Below, piece after piece: positions 11,191-20,649 of a DNA stretch of 64,000 bases (its first letter is position 1; every line of letters begins with the position of its first letter). A program made the position numbers and the translations under genes. Location: contig NC_134025.1 of the NCBI RefSeq assembly GCF_964204645.1, positions 8,621,001-8,685,000 of the forward strand, in the 5' to 3' direction. The stretch is from Tubulanus polymorphus. Its lineage: Eukaryota > Nemertea > Palaeonemertea > Tubulaniformes > Tubulanidae. The notes under the pieces were generated by a model. It had not been told where the DNA came from and ran no database searches. It saw nothing but the letters and a program-made list of their open reading frames with translations.

Positions 11191-11626
11191 GTAGGACTCA
11201 TCATCATCACCGATCCTCGGTTGTGAGTTGATTGATGGCATGTCACAGGATGTAAAAGACATTCCTATAGAAACTCATCCCATAACTCTTGATTAGCAGT
11301 AACATCAAGAAAACAGAAGTACGTGAATAAATCATCAAATATCCTGCTTCTTTACTTGTAAACCTAACAGATCATACAAATTATGGCTAATGTCTTGTTG
11401 TTCTTATTACAGAAGTCATAAGACGACACACATGGAGTACTTAGTTATGCAATTCGTTTTACTTTAAAATAGTGGTTTTCTAAATAAAAGGATCCACGAA
11501 GCATGCTAATTAAATCCAAAACACTAAAAACAGCATGCCTGTGATCCTAAATCCTCTTTTCTTAAATGAATTCCTATGCCCATCATCATTTAACTCTTGC
11601 ATTGACCCCATTCTTTCTGTTGACAG

Positions 11627-11746
11627 CGACAAATTGGCATTTCCTTTTTCCATTTATGCGTGTTGATTTGCATGAATTCTGAGATATCAAAGCCGTGCGA
11701 GATATTGCCACTCGTGATCTGCTTTGACAATATCCACCACATCCAT
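11627..11746 (+). CDS. possible internal exon, unknown protein
   Basis: A strong acceptor (ccattctttctgttgacag, ending 11626) opens a phase-0 frame of 40 codons ending at CAT/GTGAGC (11747), or running on to TGA at 11792. It includes FFHLCVLICMNSEISK. The minus strand here shows two long frames that overlap out of phase (12024-11785 and 11822-11586), listed as a finding. Confidence 0.35.
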
Positions 11747-12313
11747 GTGAGCAACCGAGCCAGTGGCTGTGAAGTCGAGTCGCTTTATGAATGAATGTTA
11801 CCATTGATTTCGCTTTCAGCACAACTCAATAGCAGTTTCATTTGACTTTTGAGAGTCATCTGCACGACACAAACAGCGCTGATGGCTTTCCGTGATCCTT
11901 TTGAAGCATTACGGCAGGAATAAACCGAGTACCTTCGCTGATGGACGGCGGACAGAATTTTCACCATATGCATATATTCATAAGATTTACAATCATAGAA
12001 TAAATGTTGCTTAATGTAGAACATATCTTTTCATTATGGGTATGCATGAATTTGGAATAAATGTTTATATTCTCCGAAAATGAGAGCTCAGAATAAATAC
12101 ATATAGCGCATGAAAGTATTGACTTGGTGAAGCTTCAGAATTCTGCAATAATTTCCATAAAAACATTCTACAGTAATTTTCAAGAGGCACAAAAACATTC
12201 GTGATTGCATAATCTAAACCACGACAAAAATTATAATTCCAGTCAGCCGACACAATTAAGTCAAGTTTTTAAACACTTAATATCATAATCACCAGATATT
12301 CGTCTGTTGCATA

Positions 12314-12477
12314 TCAAGAGTTGCCAAAACGATGACAAATTGCTTCAGCAATCCAGGCAATTCGAAACACTGGTTGGTCTGGCATTCTTTTTAAAAAGAC
12401 CATACATAACCACCCAATAATGATAACAAATCCCTGTTTTGCTATGCACTCAATGTATTGATCAAACATGTGACTTG
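12314..12477 (-). CDS. possible terminal exon with a hydrophobic segment
   Basis: A strong minus-strand acceptor (gttgactgtattgccag) precedes a frame of 53 codons ending in TGA. It starts SHMFDQYIECIAKQG, continues FVIIIGWLCMVFLKRM (a possible membrane helix) and ends RFGNS. Family not recognised. Confidence 0.4.
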
Positions 12478-12753
12478 CTGGCAATACAGTCAACAAGTTA
12501 ATGATTAATTTAGACTCATGTAACTGGTCCAGTGACTAAGTGACTCAGATCTGGTCATTCGCCGAGACATGCTTTATCCATCATCCTATCGATATCAAGG
12601 CAAATCGGATAAGCGATTAATTGGGCAATGGATGGAAAATACAATTAATCATTTAAATCTACATAGAGACCCAGATATCGGGAGGTAATCCAAAACTTGC
12701 CAATGTAGAGTCAGTTAAGCTGTATTAGCAGAGCACGCTGTTGCTTTCGTATT

Positions 12754-12783
12754 GTTGACCTTACTACTGTTGACCTTACTACT
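12754..12783 (+). repeat. two tandem copies of a 15-base unit
   Basis: gttgaccttactact occurs twice in direct succession without a mismatch. Confidence 0.95.
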
Positions 12784-13270
12784 GATGTCCTCCTGATCAT
12801 TTCTATACGACGAGACAATCAGATTTCATGATAACGAACAATTCATCGCCGTATCTCCCTCTTCACATCTTGCCTGATCAATCACTGATATTGGCAGTGA
12901 TTGGTGATTGATTACAGGATCAATACCTTGCGTCTGTATTTGAACGCTGTAGATCAGAAAACCAATAAGTTTGCTCATATATCGCCAGCGAGATGCAATA
13001 GAACTATACTACCTTAACCAAAGCACAGTTAATGGTACAACATCACCAAAAATCATCTTTACATTCCAGCCCTTTAGTTTATCATTCAACTTTAAATGGC
13101 TACTTCTATTTATGTGGAGGCAAGGACTCGTCCCGAGTGACTCAGAATGCATGTGCAATTGACACTTAAGATGGGAAATGGGAAATCAGTGAATTGGCGC
13201 ATTGGTACATTATCATCAATTTCGTCCTGATGTAAATCACCTAAATTAGATTTTCATTTCATTTTATCAG

Positions 13271-13384
13271 GTAGGTCTGTCAGTCAAGGTCACCTATAAG
13301 GTGCATACTACCGATCTCAAATACAGGTTGGAACTCTCCACCAATCACGAGGATTCTGGCGAATGCCGAGATGAAAACACATAA
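13271..13384 (+). CDS. possible terminal exon
   Basis: After the acceptor ttcattttatcag (ending 13270) the phase-0 frame reads VGLSVKVTYKVHTTDLKYR and ends with a TAA at 13382. It is mutually exclusive with the minus-strand frame at 13280-13477. Confidence 0.3.
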   Translation, partial: VGLSVKVTYKVHTTDLKYRLELSTNHEDSGECRDENT

Positions 13385-13785
13385 ATTCTCTTCGAGTTGG
13401 CATTTATGGCAGTAAATGTGCGTCTCCAAGCAGCGTGAGCAGAATTTCCCTGTACCGTTAATCTGTGAGCTCCAAACTCATCGTGTATTGACGATCGAGC
13501 GACCAGCAATATGTCTACAGGCCGCGATCAATGAAAGATCGCAATAGCTGGAATACGGTTCTTCGACAATCTGGCCGAATCACCATCAATAAGTGTCTGG
13601 CATGTTAACTTAGGCAAAATGGCACATTGCCAATCGCGGGATTGTCCACATCCTCGTAAATATTGTCCCGGTTTCAGCCAATCCTGACATGAACTAATGT
13701 TATGATTTAACCATATAATTCGCATCTTTGTCATCATGAAAAAGACGACCGAGCCCAGCGCCAGAGGTAATTGAATTTTCATCAA
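13280..13785 (-). pseudogene. possible decayed type II membrane enzyme, glycosyltransferase-like
   Basis: The minus-strand frame 13785-13528 starts MMKIQLPLALGSVVFFMMTK (signal-anchor-like), continues with cysteine/tryptophan-containing sequence and has CQTLIDGDSARLSKN before TGA. About 50 bases further, another frame (13477-13280, 65 codons) has the four-cysteine string CSRCLETHIYCHKC and AFARILVIGGEFQPVF. The order anchor, C-x5-GD, then an IYC-like strand is reminiscent of core-2 branching enzymes (glycosyltransferase family 14), recalled only loosely. A frameshifted relic is the hypothesis. Confidence 0.25.
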
Positions 13786-13892
13786 CTGCGATCAGATGAC
13801 AAAAAATCAGACACAGTTTCAGATAGAAATATCTCATAATAAACAAACTCCAATATATAACGTTTATGTTCACTGATCAACTTATAAGCTAT

Positions 13893-14202
13893 GTCTACAT
13901 TGGCTCGTTGAACCCAGGGTTTCAATGGACGAAAACCTGCATTTGCAGTAAGTAGCGCCTACTTTTAACTCAGCTTTGATAGTATGAATCCACATTAAGT
14001 TCAAAGTCAATTGTGGAGCTCGAACGCTCCATTGAACACGGGTTTACTGTCTACACTAGAAATAATGCAGAGTTGGATGTAAACGCGGGTTCTTTTGAAA
14101 GAAGGGTTTCTAAAACCTGGGTTTTACGGTAAACTATGCATTGAACTCGTGTTTCTAGCATAGTGTAGCTGCATAACCCGGGTCTAAGAAGCAAGCGTAG
14201 AC
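13893..14202 (+). mobile_element. 310-bp inverted-repeat element
   Basis: Imperfect terminal inverted repeats of about 29 bases: GTCTACATTGGCTCGTTGAA at the left matches the complement of the right end, GTCTACGCTTGCTTCTTAGA, each followed by CCCAGGGTT or CCCGGGTT. Internal sequence repeats the gtctaca and cgggtt motifs. No open frame, so non-autonomous. Confidence 0.65.
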
Positions 14203-14385
14203 TAGTCTATAAATTTCCTGCCTAAAAACCTAAAACCGATACTACTGTATAATTGATAATTCCCCTCTACCCATTAATCGCGGTTCTAATTTCTATTTCG
14301 GACACATCAGAAAAGAAAACTGGTTCATGCGAAGGTCATGCAGCATTTTGACGGCTGCCAGTACAATTCCAACTCAATCACTTAC

Positions 14386-14460
14386 CTATTTCACGGTCAC
14401 ATGATACCGAGGCCAGCAACGGAGCGAACACAATATCCCCGGGGAACAGACATCAACATC
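14386..14460 (-). other. possible 5' untranslated exon ending at a strong donor
   Basis: The minus strand has GAAATAG followed by GTAAGT (donor at 14385-14380) preceded by GC-rich sequence. The frame reading FPGDIVFAPLLASVSCDREI is open into the donor but has no acceptor or ATG; a different frame has a short ATG frame that stops before the donor. A noncoding first exon is the simplest reading. Confidence 0.25.
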
Positions 14461-15031
14461 GATGTGAATATGAAAAGAGAACGAACAGGGAAAAACTCTG
14501 TTAGAATAATGTGATTAACTACAATAACAGTAAGCGCAATATAATTACATTAAATCATAGTGGCTACGTTTTTTAATTGACTAAAAGTGTCAGCTTGATC
14601 ACTGCTGAATGAGAAAAACGTTTAATTAATCAAACAGTCCCATAATTTTCAATCAATACCCAAGCGAATATTAAAACCACAAACAGCATAACTTTTTATC
14701 ATCTTTTGTCATCGTAATAATTATTTCAACTCATATTTTCCGACCTGACAGATGCAGTCCTACGAAACAACAGCGCATATTTCTGTTGCTTGAAAATGTT
14801 ACAGTTTTTGAAAAAATATGTTTCCCAAGAAACTGAAGAAGCTTCAATTGCTTCTCGTTTCCCAATCGACCAAAAGCCTCATTGAATTCGCAATTATAAC
14901 ATCATACACATTCTAACCGAGCTGCGCTGTGTGAGCTTGTGTGAATTTTAATTCGATACAATGTTTTTTTTAATTTGAAGGAGAATTTGATGCAATTTTC
15001 CACAACGATGACTCCGTACGCTCAGAAAATT

Positions 15032-15102
15032 CTATAATTGCGCGCACGCGAAGTGCTGAGATGCGCCGCAGTGTGAATAGGAAAACATGCGAGGGGAAAT
15101 CT
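15032..15102 (-). CDS. terminal exon of the gene with exon 15458-15545
   Basis: Minus-strand acceptor ctcgactgcttcttcag is strong. The exon begins with two bases that complete the split codon left by the upstream exon (phase 1), then reads ISPRMFSYSHCGASQHF and ends ACAQL before TAG. Agreement of both signals and phase is the main support. Plus-strand frame 14983-15156 overlaps it and was rejected. Confidence 0.6.
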
Positions 15103-15457
15103 CTGAAGAAGCAGTCGAGGCTCAAAGATCGCAACAGGATGATTTCAGCCACATGACGACTAGGCGATATGGTATTAAAAGATCCAGGGTTGATATCAGA
15201 ATACACGGCGCAGCAAGATTGGTTTATAATTGCGCTCCATGGATAAGAATGATGTAATCAGTTGTGAGGAATCTCTCATCAAAAACAATGGATTATTACT
15301 TCCAAAATGAACCGTAAAACCTCATTGCCATTTTTTTACAAGCATTCGATTTGCTTTTCGCTTTTTTGTAGTTAATTGTTGACCAACCAGCCTCACAATG
15401 ACTACAAAACATCGGTGGACTTTTTTTGTTATCCGTTTAAATCAAAGTGACTCTTAC

Positions 15458-15545
15458 CTATACCAGCCGAAGGATGTTCTAATGCAAACACACGACCGGC
15501 AAACATCGGTCTCATGTTGTGTTGTAAGAAGCTCGTTACAAAAAA
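15458..15545 (-). CDS. well-supported coding exon, unknown protein
   Basis: Bounded by acceptor cgttattcag and donor GGTATAG/GTAAGA (15457-15452). Twenty-nine codons plus one base: FFVTSFLQHNMRPMFAGRVF then ALEHPSAGI. An internal ATG (15515) would allow it to be a first exon. Together with 15032-15102 it gives a C-terminal segment of about 52 residues after a 355-base intron. I do not recognise the family. Confidence 0.75.
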
Positions 15546-15598
15546 CTGAATAACGCTCTTAATGAGCGAACTTCCGGTTGCCAATTGTTCTCTTTCAG

Positions 15599-15845
15599 AA
15601 AAGTTATCGGAAAAACTTACAGCTTGCTGCCGATGACAGTTATATCAATAGCTCGTAAGGATGTAACTGTCATATATATGTGTCTGACAAACTTTTCAGC
15701 AGCTTTCACAAGACCTATTCATGAGCATACACAAGTGTCTGCCGAACCATTAGAGGAATATCTTATAAGATTATACTTGAATTTGTTGCCGTATGCTATC
15801 TCTAAGCATATAGGTAAAGCAACTCGACGGATGCCTATAAAATAA
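15599..15845 (+). CDS. possible terminal exon, unknown protein
   Basis: An excellent acceptor (caattgttctctttcag, ending 15598) opens a frame of 81 codons to TAA: KVIGKTYSLLPMTVISIARK near the start, EPLEEYLIRLYLNLLPYAI later, a basic end (TRRMPIK). It begins 53 bases from the opposite-strand exon at 15458-15545, which lowers confidence that both are real. Confidence 0.35.
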
Positions 15846-16192
15846 TTTCTGGCTTGATATATCGAATGACAATGCGGTAATTTTTTTTAGATATGGAAAC
15901 GACAATGTCGGACCCATTGAAATGAATCGAGGAAAAAGAAACTATTTTCATAAAGAACCGTAATGAGTCATTGAGAGGTAAATAAACACCATAATGCATC
16001 GAGACGTACTAAATTTCTTAATCATCGTCATCGCAGTCGCCGCTGAAGAGTTATTATTCGATATAAAAGATTAACGCATTCTGCCGTCCTGTAACACAAT
16101 TCTCGATTCTGTTGGAATAAATTTGAGCTATTTCTATTCGTGGCATGTGGATATTTGGTCCATTAGCCCTGACTCAGCACAATTCATAGGTG

Positions 16193-16324
16193 CTAGCATC
16201 GATATTGCTCCCCGCTGAACCATTTAAGCAAAATGCCATCATCATCAACATCATCATCATTGTTGTCGTCGTCATCATCGCTGCGACGCGGACGGGATAT
16301 ACCGCCGTTCGCGCGCAGGCTCAT
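16193..16324 (-). CDS. small acidic frame, possible first exon
   Basis: Minus-strand ATG at 16324 opens 43 codons: MSLRANGGISRPRRS, then a run of eleven Asp and two Asn broken by one Val, then GILLKWFSGEQYRC and a stop. The Asp run is encoded by the GAT/GAC repeat that reads atcatcatc on the plus strand. Arg-rich then Asp-rich composition suggests a real N-terminus, but a simple repeat can produce this by accident. Confidence 0.3.
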   Translation of the reverse strand: MSLRANGGISRPRRSDDDDDNNDDDVDDDGILLKWFSGEQYRC

Positions 16325-16926
16325 TCACCATTTATCATTCTTTACTTACTCATAGCACGGGCGGATACCCTACCCTACCTTTAACCCGAGCAAATTTATC
16401 AAAGGTATCATTTACAAGCCGCAATCATTGACGACCAGCCACTTATGACATCATGCACTAGCCAAGTGCTGTAATCCGAGCCGAGCATAGAAATTCTTAA
16501 GCGGTATTTGCACATTTTTCATATCGACTGTGACACTGAGAACAGTATTAGGCCGCGCCGTAGATGGATTTTTTCCTATTCAGATTAATGTATAGAATGG
16601 TAATGAAATTACTTTCAGCACTGATCAATTTTCATACGGAATACGCCCTGAGAATAGCCTATATATTAAGCAAAATGAATATTGCTATTCATTCGTTAAG
16701 ATAAATGGGCGAGGGTTGGGTAACCTGCTAACGATCGCTGTGATATAGACAAACAGATGTTGCAGACAGGTAGATATATCAGAATACAAGTAATAAATAC
16801 TTTATGAATAATATTCTGGATGTATTCAGGTATACGTGCATTGTTTCAAAAACAAGCGATGCTCTAATTGCTACTTAAACTAGGCTATTCAGCCTGTATT
16901 ATTTCATTTTCAGCATTTGAAGCCCA

Positions 16927-17175
16927 TCAGTTCATGCGGAAAATGCAGGATTTCTTATTGAAGAATGAAAAGGATCTAAACATTCCAGACCCTTGATAAA
17001 TCAAGAATTCATTGGCTGATGGTGCCGAAGATAATGCAACAGAGGTTGATATAGGAATCGAATCAACGTATCTTAAAACCAATGAACTTAATTTTTCTAG
17101 ACTTGTAATATCATATACACCGACCTTTTTGATATTTTTGTTATTCTCATCTCGTTTCCAAAGTTTACCCGCCAT
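16927..17175 (-). CDS. small frame with a good start, unknown protein
   Basis: Minus-strand ATG at 17175 lies just inside a CpG-rich upstream region. It reads MAGKLWKRDENNKNIKK, then VGVYDITSLEKLSSLVLRYV, and ends after 82 codons. A weak donor after IKK (GTCGGT) would make it a 17-codon first exon. The plus strand is also open and acidic here (ADGAEDNATEVDIGIE). Confidence 0.35.
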   Translation of the reverse strand: MAGKLWKRDENNKNIKKVGVYDITSLEKLSSLVLRYVDSIPISTSVALSSAPSANEFLIYQGSGMFRSFSFFNKKSCIFRMN

Positions 17176-17353
17176 AGCGACTTATCAACGCGGTAGAACG
17201 TTAAGAATTTAAATCCGAATGATAATCCATCTTAAATAGCGAAACACTTGCCGAGCTGCCAATTATAAATTCCGATATCTAGAATTGATTCATTATTCAT
17301 AGATCCTTAAAACATTGAACAAAGTTGTTAATCTCGTACAAAACGCCCCTTAA

Positions 17354-17521
17354 TCCGAATTTTACCATGACAATCGCGCGTTAAAATCCCCGAGCGATGA
17401 AACGGACGAAAAAATTGCTGTTGCTCGACGCGATCGGTTACTGTATACTTTCCGCGACCGAACAATTGTGAGAATTCCGACGCTGTATTCAACCAGACAC
17501 GGAGAACAAGTGATGAAATAA
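17354..17521 (+). CDS. coding-like frame without ATG
   Basis: Fifty-five codons between stops in CpG-rich sequence: ALKSPSDETDEKIAVARRDR, LLYTFRDRTIVRIP, ending GEQVMK. Highly protein-like but the only acceptor-like AG is ccccgag at about 17394, which is poor. A second frame from ATG at 17398 gives MKRTKKLLLLDAIGYC. Confidence 0.3.
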   Translation, partial: SEFYHDNRALKSPSDETDEKIAVARRDRLLYTFRDRTIVRIPTLYSTRHGEQVMK

Positions 17522-17802
17522 TGACGGCATTGCTACGTGAACCGACTGTGAAACTCAGTCACAGTCCCATATATAAATAACGACTGTATCTCGAGATTGT
17601 ATACGCAGACAACTAACCCTGTCACTGTAGCATATGCGTATATACGTTACAGTAGTGCCGAAACTGAAAACGCTATAACTCTCTTCAGATATGATTGATT
17701 TTGTAACTGTTTCAATCAAATATCAATCAGCACGGCAAGCAAGATACGTTCATCTTCAGAACAGCGTACAGAAATTGTCTTACAGGCATATAAATGATAT
17801 TT

Positions 17803-17841
17803 CTAAAGATCGTCATCTTCGTATTCCATCGGTTCTTCGGA
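17803..17841 (-). CDS. possible acidic terminal exon
   Basis: Minus strand: after a moderate acceptor (tgcctcttaaatgattcgag) the frame reads SEEPMEYEDDDL and stops. The overlapping minus frame 17912-17727 starts MMKRRFYTVLTVLLVSV, like a signal peptide, and contains a strong donor (CTT/GTGAGT) only 29 bases before this acceptor, in the matching phase. Confidence 0.3.
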   Translation of the reverse strand, partial: SEEPMEYEDDDL

Positions 17842-17974
17842 CTCGAATCATTTAAGAGGCAAACACTCACAAGCAACACTGTGAGTACAGTATAAAAACG
17901 GCGTTTCATCAACTTTTTTTCGGCGTTAAGTGTAATCCATGAATATTTATATACAAATATGTATTATTACACAT

Positions 17975-18055
17975 CTATCCGGTTTGTGAGCGAACGCATC
18001 TTCCGGGCAAATCCAATATCTCTGTTAATTCATCATCATCATCGTCGTCGGGCGT
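17975..18055 (-). CDS. possible acidic terminal exon
   Basis: A good acceptor (cgatatttttcactag) is followed in phase 0 by TPDDDDDDELTEILDLPGR and a further CVRSQTG before TAG. The Asp run is followed by a natural-looking amphipathic segment, which argues against a simple repeat accident. Relationship to the acidic fragment at 17803-17841 is unknown. Confidence 0.4.
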   Translation of the reverse strand, partial: TPDDDDDDELTEILDLPGRCVRSQTG

Positions 18056-18167
18056 CTAGTGAAAAATATCGCTCGCCGTTGCATCCACATATTACGTAAA
18101 ACTAATTAACAATGCAATGAATCCGTAAAATACTCAATAGAAAAAATAATAATCAGAAACAACGGAA

Positions 18168-18278
18168 ATGGATATTCAGTATTCCAAAATTCATACGTTC
18201 TCCATTGACATCGGCGTTTACTCGATAAGCGAACTCGTTATGAATCCCATTTCCAAAAAGTACGAGTTCGACGCTTAA
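18168..18278 (+). CDS. 36-residue open frame with good start context
   Basis: ATG at 18168 is preceded by acggaa. The frame reads MDIQYSKIHTFSIDIGVY and ends KKYEFDA before TAA. It is open a few codons upstream to an acceptor-like aataatcag, so it may be an exon rather than a small gene. Confidence 0.35.
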   Translation: MDIQYSKIHTFSIDIGVYSISELVMNPISKKYEFDA

Positions 18279-18341
18279 AAACCGATATTCCGCGGCAACA
18301 AATTTTGAAATATGTATAAGCTTACAGTGCATTTCGACCAG

Positions 18342-18445
18342 TGACGAACTCGGCGATAATTTCTGTGCCGATCGGCGAAAATTTATCGCTTCTTAATCCG
18401 ACGATGATTCAATACTGCGACGACATGACAGCGTCGTCTGCGTAA
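18342..18445 (+). CDS. possible terminal exon
   Basis: Acceptor tgcatttcgaccag ends at 18341. One frame reads TNSAIISVPIGENLSLL then NPTMIQYCDDMTASSA and TAA. Codons are CpG-rich like the neighbours. No upstream partner was identified. Confidence 0.3.
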
Positions 18446-18840
18446 CCAGTTCCAGTGAAACCAAACGCGAATACTTGACCAATCGCTTTACGATCACAAT
18501 ACAGACATTATTTATGCATCGATCTAAACCTGTGCGTTCACAAAAACACAATTAGCCATATTAGTAACCTACATTACTAATTAACCATTGATTTATCAAA
18601 TAATCAATCGGCTGATACGTGATATGAAGTATCTCAGTCCTTCATAGCTGCATTATTAATCCTTTCTTCAACCACTGTTTCCCGTTACTGTCAGTCACTA
18701 CTGATATCTTCGAAGCTTTCCCAATGGAAAGAGAACCTTCATTAGATCAGTTCCTCCTTAACAGTACTCTACCAGTAATTCTTCTCGAAATAAATATCTT
18801 CGTTATGAATTATTACGAAAATCCTAACTTGAAACAGTGA

Positions 18841-19083
18841 AAAATTATTTTCAATGCTTCGAAATGTATAAGTTCTTTTGTTACTCCAAATTCCGAAAGG
18901 TTACCATTAACAACGGAGTTAGTTCGAAAAAATTACGGAAAAGCTCCGAAATTTTCTTCGAATGACCGCCCGAAACTTGTACAGCAAGCCACTGATCAAC
19001 TTCTTTCCCTCATCCCTCGACCAAGGAGGAGGAACAACTGCGTAACAGAACTCGCACCAGCTGCAGATCAGTCTGGTAGCTGA
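18841..19083 (+). CDS. strongly coding-like frame, probable exon
   Basis: Eighty codons between TGA and TGA, without an ATG that would make it a standard gene. Contains LVRKNYGKAPKFSSNDRPKL, QQATDQLLSLIPRPRRRNN (possible nuclear localisation cluster) and ELAPAADQSGS. Plausible acceptors lie at about 18899 (ccgaaag) and 18921 (acggag); the natural exon is therefore probably the second two thirds. The next splice-supported exon, 19220-19311, begins 137 bases downstream on the same strand. Confidence 0.4.
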   Translation, partial: KIIFNASKCISSFVTPNSERLPLTTELVRKNYGKAPKFSSNDRPKLVQQATDQLLSLIPRPRRRNNCVTELAPAADQSGS

Positions 19084-19219
19084 ATTGATTGCTTTTTGCG
19101 GTTTGGTGCTAATTAACGCGGCTAATCAGCTCAAAGCCTCAGTCACTCAGTTAAGACAATATCAGTAGTAACGAAGAACATCTTACCATTATCATGAATG
19201 CCCTCTTCCCTCCTACCAG

Positions 19220-19311
19220 AAGAATGGAAGATTTCTTCGATTCAACATCTGGCAAGTGGAGATTTCTAATCAGGAAACTAACAGGAATGATCTGCACGAA
19301 GTCAATGAAAG
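19220..19311 (+). CDS. well-flanked internal exon, unknown protein
   Basis: A long pyrimidine tract and acceptor (ccctcttccctcctaccag, ending 19219) and the donor GAAAG/GTATGA (19312) bracket 92 bases. Phase-0 translation: KNGRFLRFNIWQVEISNQE, then TNRNDLHEVNE plus a split codon. A second frame starting at ATG 19224 (MEDFFDSTSGKWRFLIRK) is also open, so the site could instead be a first coding exon. Confidence 0.6.
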
Positions 19312-19649
19312 GTATGAGCTTTGCCAACCTGTGAATCTTGAACTAAGGACGACTTTGAGGCCATATATTATTTCACCGGGACACCAGTGGCAGCAAGCCA
19401 GAAACTGTATCTGGATATATAGGCAGCCATTGGATTTGATTTGCAGATTTTTAACTATCTTTTTTTGTGAAGTGAAAGCTTGTAATGCTAGAAAAACTAG
19501 AACATAAATGTAAAACCACTAATCATTGAAAATGTCCCATTTATTTCTGCAATCAACTGAATGAAGTACTTTTTTATAATGTCATAAAATCTTTCTCCAC
19601 GTTTTATTCATCTCGCTATATGATGATGATTGTTGCTGTCTGGTTATAG

Positions 19650-19725
19650 CTATACCTCAACAGCCACCTGTAACCGAACCAGCCACAGTTTAAGCGGTCC
19701 CCGTAGAAAACTCATCAAATATTGA
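19650..19725 (+). CDS. possible terminal exon following 19220-19311
   Basis: Acceptor gttgctgtctggttatag ends at 19649. The first base completes the codon split by the upstream exon, then the frame reads YTSTATCNRTSHSLSGP and ends RRKLIKY, TGA. Phase agreement supports the pairing; an alternative frame ends VTEPATV. Confidence 0.4.
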
Positions 19726-20512
19726 CAACCCCCGGATGTCGACTGCATAATCATCCTAAATCTAATCACAAAGCTGAAAAGATTTACATCTGTACTAGGT
19801 GGTAGTCAGGAACGGGTCATTGAGTCCAGTCAGTGCATATATCGTATAATCGATATAAAACTTGATACTAATATCACTTCGATATGATTAACCATGTATT
19901 CAGTGGAAAATACGAAAGAATATTACACAAGAATTCATTCATATAGAATTTTCAATTTTTCAATTCTATTACATGTCGATCATTGATGTTTTGAATCAAA
20001 TTCCCATCATTTGAGTCATTCGATTATATTTTCAGTCACAAATGCCAGCTCAAGTTACAGGTTCCCGTATCAAATTTCATCCGTGACCATGAAATAGATT
20101 TCTATTGAATGAACACGAAGGTAATGACGCCAGTGGAAATAATAATAACTTTCGAATAAAATCGTTGCATCACGCGACTGGGAAAATGACCTAACCGCAC
20201 GGGACGCTGAAGCATCGGCAAGACACAACATAAGACAAGTGAGATTTCAGTGCGTAAGATTGGACGGATGACAGATCTTAATCTGAACAGTGACGCCAAC
20301 CGGTCGCCCTGGCAAAATCCCGTCCAACTTAACATGCAATCAAATCGACAGTTAAATCTATATCCCGCACGACGAGTCGTACCCGCTAATCAACGGCCCG
20401 CGCATGACTAATACATGCGAACCCCAAACTCTCCGAGATACAGCGATCCCCAGAGACCGGCGCGGCGGTAGATTCCGGTGATAAAAATCATAACCGTCCA
20501 TTTAACTCGCAG

Positions 20513-20644
20513 TCATCAAACACTTCGGCTTTCGTCGATCAATTTTTATTATTCAATTATCGTCGGGGCTGCGGCAGCGGTGGTGGCGTCTGGCATATTC
20601 CGCACCAGACAAATCCGCATAATGAACAATCATCGCCAGCCTGA
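20513..20644 (+). CDS. probable terminal exon
   Basis: Acceptor gtccatttaactcgcag ends at 20512. Phase-0 frame of 43 codons: SSNTSAFVDQFLLFNYRRG, CGSGGGVWHIPHQTNPHNE, then QSSPA and TGA. A coding-like piece ending in phase 0 at a donor (TGC/GTAAGA at 20254) lies upstream but has no clear acceptor. A second frame here (IIVGAAAAVVASGIF) looks like a membrane helix, so frame is not certain. Confidence 0.4.
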   Translation, partial: SSNTSAFVDQFLLFNYRRGCGSGGGVWHIPHQTNPHNEQSSPA

Positions 20645-20649
20645 TGTAC

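Noticed and set aside
14983-15156. Plus-strand frame IIARTRSAEMRRSVNRK, 57 codons after a T-rich acceptor-like site
   Set aside because: It is antisense to the minus-strand exon 15032-15102, whose acceptor and phase agree with a second exon; the plus frame has no partner.
20102-20335. 77-codon minus-strand frame MLSWTGFCQGDRLASLF
   Set aside because: The plus strand carries equally coding-like frames in the same CpG-rich DNA and neither has a complete set of splice signals.
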